Assembly: GCF_014644735.1 (NCBI RefSeq)
Contig: NZ_BMKZ01000030.1
Span: 1-40,974, forward strand
Source: Caldalkalibacillus thermarum
GTDB taxonomy: Bacteria; Bacillota; Bacilli; Caldalkalibacillales; Caldalkalibacillaceae
DNA: 40,974 nucleotides
Reading direction: 5' to 3'
Of this stretch, positions 26,262 to 34,010 are shown piece after piece. Position 1 is the stretch's first letter. Every line of letters starts with the position of its first letter. The position numbers were made by a program, and so were the translations under genes. The notes beneath the pieces were generated by a model. It worked only from the letters and a program-made list of their open reading frames with translations. It had not been told where the DNA came from and did not search any database.

Positions 26262-27809
26262 TCATCCTAACTTAGCCAGCACTTCCTGCACCAGCTGAGT
26301 CACCATCTCCTTATCCACACGACCAACCTTCCCCTCTTCAACCAGCACCTTTTCTACCACTTGTTGAACTTCAACAGCTTTGTTATGCCATCCCTTCTCC
26401 CCCCTTCTCTCTGGTAATGAATCTGTTCCGGGCCGGGGAATATCAATATCGCGAATGCCATAAGCCATCCGTTTAAGATTTATTAAATGATGAACGGTAA
26501 TATTATCTGAAGTGATATTGCCTCCAAATGTGCCACACCCCAGGGTGTACGATGGTTTCAGATGTGTGGTGGCCCCAACTGCCCCCAGTGCAGCTGGTGT
26601 ATTAACCACAATCCGTGAAACCGGGATTTCTTCTGCAAACCGGCGGGCCACACCATCATCCCGGGTATGAATGGCTAACGTATGTCCCCGGCCTCCCAAG
26701 GCAAGTAGCTGCTTACACAGATCAACGGCTTCTTGCCAATCCCTGACCGAATAAAAGGCAAATAGCGGTGACAACTTTTCTATAGAAAAAGGGATATGTT
26801 TGCCAACTTCTGTTTCCTCTGCGATTAAAAGCCGAGTCTTTTCAGGCACGGTGATCCCTGCCATCTGAGCAATGACGGTGGCACTCTTGCCCACAATTTT
26901 GGGATTCAGTTTGCCGGGAGCCAGAGTCATCACGGCCTCCACTTTTTTCTTCTCTGCCTCATTCAGAAAATAAGCTCCGTTATTTTTGAACTGGTGAACC
27001 ACCAGGTGCCGCACCTGCTGATCAACAATCACAGCCTGCTCCGAGGCACAAATGGTGCCGTTATCAAATGTTTTGCTGTCAACTATCCTTTTTACGGATT
27101 GACTAATATCAGCCGAACGCTCAATATAGACTGGTGCATTGCCAGGACCGACACCATAAGCCGGTTTACCTGAACTGTAGGCTGCTTTGACCAGTCCACT
27201 CCCCCCTGTGGCTAAAATGAGGTGGACATCGGGGTGTTTCATGAGTCCCTCTGTCGCTTCCATTGTCGGCTCTGTAATCCAGCCAATCAAACCATCCGGT
27301 GCTCCTGCCTCCCTGGCCGCCTGCATACAGACTCTGGCCGCTTCTACCGTACACTTGGCTGCAGCCGGATGAGGGCTGAACACAATGGCATTGCGGGCCT
27401 TTACCCCAATTAAACTTTTAAAGATGGCTGTTGAAGTGGGATTGGTTGTGGGAACGATACCGGCAATCACCCCAAATGGTGAAGCAACTTCGACGATTTG
27501 CTCCTCACGATTTTCGTTGACAATGCCCACTGTTTTAACATCCCTGATCGATTCATACACATCTCTGGCTGCCACCTGGTTTTTGATCACTTTATGTTCA
27601 TAGACACCCAACCCTGTTTCTTCAACGGCCATGTGGGCCAACTTACTGGCCTGTTCAAAAGCAGCGTCGGCCATGGCTTTGACAATGCGGTCCACTTGCT
27701 GTTGTGAGAAACCAGCGAATATGTGCTGTGCTTCTTTCGCTTTAGCAACCGCCAAACGCATCTCTTGCACAGACCGCAAATCCTTATCCCATTCGATGAT
27801 CGCTGTCAT
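26262..27809 (-). CDS. eutE: Acylating aldehyde dehydrogenase (acetaldehyde/propionaldehyde, CoA-dependent)
   Basis: EutE oxidises the toxic aldehyde to acyl-CoA with NAD+ and CoA in the compartment lumen. It shows PFGVIAGIVPTTNPTS, ILATGGSGLVKAAYSSGKPAYGVGPGNAPVYIE, and the catalytic Cys254 in DNGTICASEQAVIV. The last 15-20 residues (EMVTQLVQEVLAKLG) form an amphipathic helix after a charged linker, a likely encapsulation peptide at the C-terminus. The open frame extends 18 codons upstream, but AAAGGAGG before MTAIIEW fixes 27809, giving 515 residues. It is the only acylating dehydrogenase in the window, so it may serve both substrates; EutE and PduP cannot be separated by eye. Confidence 0.93.
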   Translation of the reverse strand: MTAIIEWDKDLRSVQEMRLAVAKAKEAQHIFAGFSQQQVDRIVKAMADAAFEQASKLAHMAVEETGLGVYEHKVIKNQVAARDVYESIRDVKTVGIVNENREEQIVEVASPFGVIAGIVPTTNPTSTAIFKSLIGVKARNAIVFSPHPAAAKCTVEAARVCMQAAREAGAPDGLIGWITEPTMEATEGLMKHPDVHLILATGGSGLVKAAYSSGKPAYGVGPGNAPVYIERSADISQSVKRIVDSKTFDNGTICASEQAVIVDQQVRHLVVHQFKNNGAYFLNEAEKKKVEAVMTLAPGKLNPKIVGKSATVIAQMAGITVPEKTRLLIAEETEVGKHIPFSIEKLSPLFAFYSVRDWQEAVDLCKQLLALGGRGHTLAIHTRDDGVARRFAEEIPVSRIVVNTPAALGAVGATTHLKPSYTLGCGTFGGNITSDNITVHHLINLKRMAYGIRDIDIPRPGTDSLPERRGEKGWHNKAVEVQQVVEKVLVEEGKVGRVDKEMVTQLVQEVLAKLG

Positions 27810-27886
27810 CTGCCGTCTGACCTCCTTTATCCAATATGTACAACCGTGAGTGATGAGTACCAAATAAACCCTTTAAAAGAGCGTTC

Positions 27887-28540
27887 TTAATACGCTACAG
27901 GCGCACGTGCGATTTCTGCCACGGTTGCTCTAAACGCATCGGCCGCCGCCCGGCAAGCCGATTGGGATCCGGTTAACAGCCCCCCGCCAAAGTTGGTTTC
28001 CGAAGGCGGACCAAAAAACGTCACCAGCTCGACATCGGCTGCTTTTAACGCTGCATCCAATCCATATATAGCTTCCAAAGGAGGCGCAATTAAGTAAGCC
28101 AACGGTTCCCCCTCAGCGATGCCTGCCAGTTTAGACAGATAACTTCCTGTTCTGGCAATTACATGGGCATATAAGGTGTGAGCACCTTCAGAATCAAGTG
28201 CTTCAAAATAGGCCTCATTTTCGATCGTATGTCTTGCCGCCTCAAGCCCACTGATCACTTCATCCGGTGTAGGAGCGGCCAAGATGCCGATAAATTCACC
28301 GGATAACGGTCCTGAGGCATGGGCTGCACCGGCGTAAAATGACCGGGCATACACAACCTCCACTTCAGCTCTTTTCGTTGCTTCATCTACCGCCGTATAA
28401 CCTACATCATCTATGGTGGTTGTCATCAGCCCCAGGCTGCGCTGCTCAGGTTTTAAGTTCAGTTGTTTGATGAGGTGTTGGTCAACATTTGGAATCACCC
28501 GTACAGCAAGCACCTCGGCTTTCACTGGTCGAAGAGGCAC
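27887..28540 (-). CDS. eutL: EutL-type BMC-T (tandem domain) shell protein
   Basis: This 217-residue tandem BMC protein has two BMC folds in one chain: an N-terminal half with VKAEVLAVRVIPNVDQ, and a C-terminal half with AIYGLDAALKAADVELVTFFGPPSETNFGGGLLTGSQSACRAAADAF. It forms trimers with a gated central pore. The central glycine-rich segments and length fit EutL rather than PduB. The start is GTG with AAAGGAGGG upstream. It sits between eutC and eutE. Confidence 0.94.
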   Translation of the reverse strand: MPLRPVKAEVLAVRVIPNVDQHLIKQLNLKPEQRSLGLMTTTIDDVGYTAVDEATKRAEVEVVYARSFYAGAAHASGPLSGEFIGILAAPTPDEVISGLEAARHTIENEAYFEALDSEGAHTLYAHVIARTGSYLSKLAGIAEGEPLAYLIAPPLEAIYGLDAALKAADVELVTFFGPPSETNFGGGLLTGSQSACRAAADAFRATVAEIARAPVAY

Positions 28541-28555
28541 TGCCTTCCCTCCTTT

Positions 28556-29539
28556 CTATTTCTCTTTCTTGACTAACGACACACCGCTCGCTTTATATTT
28601 AAGAATTTTTTGAACCACATTGCCGAGATAGGCACCAGCTTCCACCGGGGGTATGCCTCCGCGATGAATATTGGAAATCACCATGCGGTCTGCCTCTACC
28701 GTCCCCTTTCTCGGCCGGTAACACAGATAAGCACTGAGGGATTCGGCACTGACCAATCCTGGCCGCTCACCGATCAACAGAACAACAACTTCGGGCTGCA
28801 ACAATTCTCCTACGTCATCCATAACAGCGACCCGTCCTCTTTCAATATAAAAGGGAGTCCCTGTCTTTAAACCTAGTTGCTGGAGAGATTGCAACAAGGA
28901 AAGGTATGTGTCCTCAAAGTTTTGCAAAATGGCCTCTGCACTAAGACCATCCGAAACAATCACTTGCACTTGAGGCTGAAACATGCATCTCTCCCTGATC
29001 GTTGCTTTGGCCTCCTCACTTAGCTTGCGGCCTAAATCCGGACGGCGGATATACTCATCTTTGTTTTTAACTAGCGTTTGGACCGTAAAAAGAGCGTGTT
29101 TTTCCAACAGATCAGGGATGACTTCCCCGTGCACGGCGTCGACGGCTGCAGCGTGATCCAGTCTGAACCGCAGCCAAGCCTCCGTTTTTGGCCTGGGACC
29201 GGCTCTGCCAATGCCTATTCTGGCCGGGGTGGATGACCTGATTGAGGACAAAGCTTCAGGATATAGGGGCTGATCAACCCCTGCCCTTGTTTCCGGTTCC
29301 TTTAAAAGCTCATCCTGGCCGGAGATGGATGAATTGAAGGAGAGTTGATCATCTTGCTTGTGAACCGCCCCATGTGTGATGACGCGGGGCTTTTCCGTTA
29401 AGTGATCCCATATTTTTACCATTTGACTGCTTTGTGTTGAAACTGTTGGCGATGTATCGCTATTCTTTTCTATTGCCTGCATTTCTTCCAACTTCTTCAG
29501 CACCAACCGGGTGATGGCTGTGACGGTCTCCCGGTCCAT
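28556..29539 (-). CDS. eutC: Ethanolamine ammonia-lyase light chain
   Basis: EutC is the small subunit of the adenosylcobalamin-dependent lyase that converts ethanolamine to acetaldehyde and ammonia. About 327 residues remain from the chosen start, longer than the ~295 of enterobacterial EutC. Residues 1-20 (MDRETVTAITRLVLKKLEEM) are an encapsulation-type helix and are followed by a long Ser/Thr-rich linker with QMVKIWDHLTEK. The catalytic part starts near TPARIGIGRAGPRPKTEAWLRFRLDHAAA and includes VVVLLIGERPGLVSAESLSAYLCYRP. AAAGGAGG precedes the start; an upstream in-frame ATG would add seven residues. The start is four bases past the eutB stop. Confidence 0.95.
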   Translation of the reverse strand: MDRETVTAITRLVLKKLEEMQAIEKNSDTSPTVSTQSSQMVKIWDHLTEKPRVITHGAVHKQDDQLSFNSSISGQDELLKEPETRAGVDQPLYPEALSSIRSSTPARIGIGRAGPRPKTEAWLRFRLDHAAAVDAVHGEVIPDLLEKHALFTVQTLVKNKDEYIRRPDLGRKLSEEAKATIRERCMFQPQVQVIVSDGLSAEAILQNFEDTYLSLLQSLQQLGLKTGTPFYIERGRVAVMDDVGELLQPEVVVLLIGERPGLVSAESLSAYLCYRPRKGTVEADRMVISNIHRGGIPPVEAGAYLGNVVQKILKYKASGVSLVKKEK

Positions 29540-29543
29540 GAGC

Positions 29544-30914
29544 TCACCTCCTTTTGGCAAAGATTGTCGGATCTCCCGCTTTTGGAGTTAGTCGGCCATC
29601 CTCCATAATGCCCATTTTTTCCAGCCATGCTTCAAATTGTGGGGCCGGCCGGCGGTTCAACGTTTCTCTTAAGGCAGCAATGTCATGGTAACTGAGAGAC
29701 TGATAGTTCAACATACAGTCATCCCCCATCGGCGTAGCAATGACGAAATTGACACCGGCTGCGGCAAGCAGAACACCCAAATTTTCGATATCGTTCTGAT
29801 CGGCCTTAATATGGTTGGTGTAACACACATCCACTCCCATGGAAAGGCCGTGCATTTTACCCATAAAATGATCTTCCAGTCCCGCCCGAATCACCTGTTT
29901 GGCATCGTACAGATACTCCGGACCAATAAAGCCAACCACTGTATTGATAATAAACGGCTGATAGCGTCTGGCAAATCCATAATTGCGTGACTCCAGCGTC
30001 ATCTGGTCCACGCCATGATGAGCTTCTGCCGATAACTCAGATCCTTGCCCTGTCTCAAAGTACAGGCGTTGCGGTCCTGTACTGGTGCCCATCCTCTGAA
30101 TCATGTCCTGGGCCTCATCTAACAAGGCAGCGGAAATCCCAAAGGAGAGATTGGCTTTTTCTGTCCCGGCAATACTTTGGAAGATCATATCGGCCGGTGC
30201 TCCTTGCTCAATCGCTTTCATCTGCGTGGTGACATGGGCCAGCACACAGTTCTGGGCCGGAATCTCCCAGGCTGTCAAAAACTCATGCGTGGCATGCAGA
30301 ATCCGTTTCACACTTTCCACAGAATCATCAACAGGATTGATACCGACAACAGCATCGCCGACACCATATGACAGCCCCTCCTGTAATGAGGCCAGTATGC
30401 CGTCAACACTGTCTGTCGGATGGTTCGGCTGCAGACGGGAAGCCAGCCGCCCTTTTTGTCCAATGGTAATATTACACTCACTGACCACTTCAATCTTATT
30501 TGCTGCATACACCAGATCCAGGTTAGACATCAGCTTGGTCACTGCGGCAATCATTTCGCTGGACAAGCCTTTGCTGATGCGCAGCAAGTCACTGCTCTGG
30601 TTCTGTTCGTCAAGAATATATTCTCTTAAATCAGCCACCGTCCAGCCTTTAATCTCCCGGTAAATGTTTTCATCAATGGACTCATCAATGATTCTGGACA
30701 CTTCATCTTCCTCGGGTGGAATCAGCGGATGATTGCGAATCTCTTCCAAAGTCATCACACTTAACACCTGTTTGGCTGCGATCCGCTCTTGTACCGTTTC
30801 TGCGGCGATTCCCGCCAAGCGGTCCCCCGATTTCTCTTCATTCGCTTTGGCAAAAACATCTTTGATATCTTTAAATTGATAAATTTGACCCAGCAATAGT
30901 GTTTTTAACTTCAT
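29544..30914 (-). CDS. eutB: Ethanolamine ammonia-lyase heavy chain
   Basis: EutB is the large TIM-barrel catalytic subunit, 456 residues. Conserved stretches include LMSNLDLVYAANKIEVVSECN, RLQPNHPTDS, LSYGVGDAVVGINPVDDS, FETGQGSELSAEAHHGVDQMTLE, NTVVGFIGPEYLYDA, and MGVDVCYTNHIKADQNDIENL. These carry the substrate and cobalamin contacts of the family. The frame extends seven codons upstream, but GAGGGGG before MKLKTLLLG favours 30914. EutA upstream reactivates the enzyme and EutC is the partner subunit. No cobalamin synthesis gene lies in the window, so the cell must make or import B12 elsewhere. Confidence 0.97.
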   Translation of the reverse strand: MKLKTLLLGQIYQFKDIKDVFAKANEEKSGDRLAGIAAETVQERIAAKQVLSVMTLEEIRNHPLIPPEEDEVSRIIDESIDENIYREIKGWTVADLREYILDEQNQSSDLLRISKGLSSEMIAAVTKLMSNLDLVYAANKIEVVSECNITIGQKGRLASRLQPNHPTDSVDGILASLQEGLSYGVGDAVVGINPVDDSVESVKRILHATHEFLTAWEIPAQNCVLAHVTTQMKAIEQGAPADMIFQSIAGTEKANLSFGISAALLDEAQDMIQRMGTSTGPQRLYFETGQGSELSAEAHHGVDQMTLESRNYGFARRYQPFIINTVVGFIGPEYLYDAKQVIRAGLEDHFMGKMHGLSMGVDVCYTNHIKADQNDIENLGVLLAAAGVNFVIATPMGDDCMLNYQSLSYHDIAALRETLNRRPAPQFEAWLEKMGIMEDGRLTPKAGDPTIFAKRR

Positions 30915-30942
30915 GTGGCACCCCCTCTTCTTCATACACTTA

Positions 30943-32394
30943 TTAAGCTTGGAAAGCCAAGGTTTTCACAACAACCGGCACAACATCGGACCTTAACTTG
31001 CGGCCAATATCCACATAATCCCCGTGTTCCACCCTAATTTGATCAATACATACCACATCCCGTTTATTGTGGATCATTTTCATGGTTTGACCGACCACTT
31101 TGGCAAAATCTCCGTCCACAATGACGATCATGGGCTCATGCTGATTGGGCTGCAGTTGGTAAGCTTTCACAATCCATTGGGCCAGCTGTTGGACTTGGCT
31201 GTATGTTAAAACAGGCAGCTGGGTAAGATAGAGGGCGAAATTCTGCCCTTCCAGGTTAGAGTCATAAATCTGAATGGCCCTTTCTACCGCCTGCCTGATC
31301 TTGACCTCCCCTTCCTGCAGATTGTAGGCCAGATCCACATGAAAGACCGGGATATTTTTCAGGGGCAGACGGGAATCATCCACTTGTATCGTTGACCCGC
31401 TAATTTCTGTGGTCTCTATCCCAGCCCCCAGCACCGTAGCTCTCACCGTTTCCTGTGGCGGGATCCATTCCCACTGTTTGAGCGACTCGCTAGCCTTTAT
31501 CTCCTTGGCTAAAGTGGCTCCCATATCCTGGTATGGGATGGGTGTTGCCCCCGGTCCATCTTCCTCTAAGCGATAGAGGCATTCACTCACGCCACCGGAA
31601 AACATAATTGCTTCAATGTCCACCTGCCAGTCGGGAGGGTGGCCCAATAAGAGAATCCGGTCCTTGTCCTCAACTCTCCCCTGCAAGATACTAACTAGAG
31701 TAGAGACCATCTCCCTGGCTACCCGCCGTATAGCTGCCTTGCTGAACGTTTGACCGACAGCTAATGTCCACTTGTTGCGATCAATCATCTCTTGCACAGG
31801 GGCGGAAATGTGCGTAATCTTATCACTCTCAAATTCAATTAAGCGTCCCCCAATATGCAATGTGCACGTGCCCTGGAATTGCTTGCCCCTATAGACGGCG
31901 ATATTGGCCGTTCCTCCCCCTATATCGATATTGGCGACCACTTTTCCTGTTGATTGCGCATACTGGTAGGCACCAGACCCTTTGGCCGCGAGGATCCCTT
32001 CCAAATCGGGGCCCGCGGTGGCCACCACAAATTGGCCAGCTTTTTCAGACAGGAGGTGAAGCATTTCTTGGGCGTTATGTTTCGTCGCTGTTTCACCAGT
32101 GATAATCACAGCACCAGTCTTGATCTCTTCAGGTTTGATGCCGGCCCGGCCATATTCTTGCTGCAGAATATCGAGCACCGCCTCCATATCAATGATCGTT
32201 TTTGACCGTAACGGTGTCCGATAAATGGGACTTTTATAGAGAATGGATTTATCGACAATTTCAATCCTGGGAACATGGCTGGTGCCAGCTGTGTTGGTCA
32301 GTTTCAAACGGCTGATAACGATTTTGGTTGTGCTCGTGCCAATATCGATCCCTGCGCTGAGCAGTACTTCCTCATCCGTAAAGCGTTCTTCCAT
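30943..32394 (-). CDS. eutA: Ethanolamine ammonia-lyase reactivating factor
   Basis: EutA is an actin/Hsp70-fold ATPase that releases damaged cobalamin from the lyase. The 483-residue protein has the phosphate-1 loop LSAGIDIGTSTTKIVISRL at the N-terminus, VVANIDIGGGTANIAVY in the centre and IEAIMFSGGVSECLY for nucleotide binding. A GTG directly before the ATG is an alternative start (32397). AAAGGAG lies 8-11 bases upstream. An intrinsic terminator with an antiterminator-like hairpin sits directly before the ribosome binding site, so expression of eutA and the genes below depends on antitermination. Confidence 0.95.
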   Translation of the reverse strand: MEERFTDEEVLLSAGIDIGTSTTKIVISRLKLTNTAGTSHVPRIEIVDKSILYKSPIYRTPLRSKTIIDMEAVLDILQQEYGRAGIKPEEIKTGAVIITGETATKHNAQEMLHLLSEKAGQFVVATAGPDLEGILAAKGSGAYQYAQSTGKVVANIDIGGGTANIAVYRGKQFQGTCTLHIGGRLIEFESDKITHISAPVQEMIDRNKWTLAVGQTFSKAAIRRVAREMVSTLVSILQGRVEDKDRILLLGHPPDWQVDIEAIMFSGGVSECLYRLEEDGPGATPIPYQDMGATLAKEIKASESLKQWEWIPPQETVRATVLGAGIETTEISGSTIQVDDSRLPLKNIPVFHVDLAYNLQEGEVKIRQAVERAIQIYDSNLEGQNFALYLTQLPVLTYSQVQQLAQWIVKAYQLQPNQHEPMIVIVDGDFAKVVGQTMKMIHNKRDVVCIDQIRVEHGDYVDIGRKLRSDVVPVVVKTLAFQA

Positions 32395-32417
32395 CACGCT
32401 TCACTCTCCTTTAGAAC

Positions 32418-32468
32418 AAAAAACGCCTTAAACAACCAGGTCACCTGGTTATTCAAGGCGTCGTTGCC
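32418..32468 (-). promoter_or_regulatory. eutA leader: terminator with EutV-type (ANTAR) hairpin
   Basis: On the minus strand the stem from ACGCCTT (32455-32461) to AAGGCGT (32423-32429), with an inner AACCAGGT/ACCTGGTT pairing, is followed by TTTTTT just before the eutA ribosome binding site. GGC-AACGAC-GCC (32457-32468) forms a small hairpin with a hexaloop carrying A at position 1 and G at position 4, the known ANTAR recognition pattern. It overlaps the terminator 5' arm, so the two folds exclude each other. A convincing first hairpin of the usual pair was not found. Confidence 0.7.
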
Positions 32469-32507
32469 AAAGTAATATGAATTTTTGTTGAGTTCATTTT
32501 AATACTT

Positions 32508-33026
32508 TTATTCCGCCTTGTAAAGCTGGTCGTGGAAGTACAGCCCCTCGTATTCACTTGTCTGCACATAGGCCTTCATGTCGGCGTAAGTCTCACAGCG
32601 AATCAGATCACGCAACTGGTCAATGCCCACATTGGTCTTGACTGAAGTTAAGATGATCGGGCCGCGGATTAAGGCCTGTTTAAGCTGGTTGACCGCACGT
32701 TCAATGTTGGCATTTGGCGCATCAATTTTGGTCACAACGCCTATGGCCAGTTTGGAAATGCCTGAAGAAAAACCCGGGGGAAAGATGGTCTTCGGATTGG
32801 TTGCATCTTGTAAAAACAGCACATGAGTGACTTCCAGCATGGTAACCATAATCGTTTTGTAAAACATGGGATTCTCAGTATACTCACCGGGTGTATCCAC
32901 AATCCAGTCCTGATAATGCAACGCTTGGGTCTTGACCGCATCCTCCTGGCGTTCTAGCAAGGCATTGGTCAGCGTTGACTTACCTGATCCGACTGCGCCA
33001 ATCATCATGGCCCGCTTGCGTGGCAT
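32508..33026 (-). CDS. eutP: EutP/PduV small GTPase-like protein
   Basis: This 172-residue P-loop protein of the EutP/PduV family has Walker A GAVGSGKST (residues 10-18), the G3 motif WIVDTPGEY, and VVTKIDAPNANIE as G4. The family is linked to compartment positioning or acetate kinase activity, and the exact role is debated. The frame extends six codons upstream, but GGAGGGGATGAC before MPRKRA supports 33026. It starts 18 bases after eutS ends and is followed by the eutA terminator leader. Confidence 0.92.
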   Translation of the reverse strand: MPRKRAMMIGAVGSGKSTLTNALLERQEDAVKTQALHYQDWIVDTPGEYTENPMFYKTIMVTMLEVTHVLFLQDATNPKTIFPPGFSSGISKLAIGVVTKIDAPNANIERAVNQLKQALIRGPIILTSVKTNVGIDQLRDLIRCETYADMKAYVQTSEYEGLYFHDQLYKAE

Positions 33027-33044
33027 GTCATCCCCTCCAAGCAC

Positions 33045-33386
33045 TTATGATTTGGTGATTGGGGCGGGTGTATAACCTAACTGCTGGCCTAAAAATTCAT
33101 TAATCTGCTGCAAAGCGGTCTCTACTTCGGCCACGCTGCCCACCAAGACCAAACTACCTGTGAACCGGTCCAGAAAGCCGACCGAAACATTGGCTTTTTT
33201 GGTGGCCAAATCTCCGGCGATGATCACCGTTTCACTTGGCGTCAAGGTCAAAATACCAATGGCCCCCTCTTCAGCCAACCCCAATTTTGCAAACATATCC
33301 GGATCGGGATTGGCAATCAAATGGCTTAAAGTCACCTGTTTTCCGGGAACAAATTCTTGTATAAACCTTTTCTTTTCTTCTGCCAT
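33045..33386 (-). CDS. eutS: EutS-type circularly permuted BMC-H shell protein
   Basis: This 113-residue shell protein has the permuted BMC order of EutS/PduU: an N-terminal segment [32 protein letters not shown] that forms the extra beta-barrel, then [58 protein letters not shown]. Such hexamers are bent and probably sit at edges. The gene is 39 bases after eutV and before eutP. Confidence 0.95.
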   Translation of the reverse strand: MAEEKKRFIQEFVPGKQVTLSHLIANPDPDMFAKLGLAEEGAIGILTLTPSETVIIAGDLATKKANVSVGFLDRFTGSLVLVGSVAEVETALQQINEFLGQQLGYTPAPITKS

Positions 33387-33425
33387 CAGTGTCCTCCCTG
33401 GTGTCTCAAGTATCCCATCTCTTCC

Positions 33426-34010
33426 TCATGTGATGGACTTTTCACCATATTTGCTCAGGATATGCTTAGCCAGACGTACCATCGAAATCCGCTTTTTCAT
33501 GCTGGTTTGCCTTAATAAGGCATAAGCCTTGCTCTCAGAGATCTGTTTGTGTTCCATGAGCAGCCCCTTTGCCCTTTCAATCAGCTTGCGGTTCTCCAGC
33601 TGCTGCTTTGTTTCATCAACCTCTTGGGCAACCTTTCTCATCCGGTTCACTTGGGCCAGAGCAATTTCAACAGCAGGAATCAGCGTCTTCTCTGAAATGG
33701 GCTTTATCAGATAACCCAAAACATGACTTTGTTTGGCTTTTTCAACAAATTCCCTTTGGCTATAAGCCGTTAAGATCAGAATAGGCAAGTTGATGGAACG
33801 GGTAATGATTTGGCTCGCTTTTAATCCATTTAAGCGAGGCATTTTAATATCCATAATGACCAAATCAGGCTTTAAGCGGTGAGCCAGTTCAATCCCCTGT
33901 TCACCATCACTCGCCTCTCCTACAACTTCAAATCCCGCCTCTTCCAGTATCTCTTTTAAGTCCATGCGTACAATCGCCTGGTCTTCCACGATTAAAATTC
34001 TCGTTGCCAT
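33426..34010 (-). CDS. eutV: EutV response regulator with ANTAR RNA-binding domain
   Basis: EutV is a two-component antiterminator. Residues 1-120 form a receiver domain with the acidic pocket ILIVEDQ, phosphoacceptor Asp54 in VIMDIKMPRLNG and the conserved lysine in YLIKPIS. A coiled segment (about 120-140) precedes the ANTAR domain (about 140-190: LENRKLIERAKGLLMEHKQISESKAYALLRQTSMKK). When phosphorylated and dimeric the ANTAR domain binds paired hairpins and prevents terminator formation. The ATG directly abuts the eutW stop. The leaders upstream of eutW and eutA carry matching hairpins, so this is probably the regulator of both. Confidence 0.96.
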   Translation of the reverse strand: MATRILIVEDQAIVRMDLKEILEEAGFEVVGEASDGEQGIELAHRLKPDLVIMDIKMPRLNGLKASQIITRSINLPILILTAYSQREFVEKAKQSHVLGYLIKPISEKTLIPAVEIALAQVNRMRKVAQEVDETKQQLENRKLIERAKGLLMEHKQISESKAYALLRQTSMKKRISMVRLAKHILSKYGEKSIT

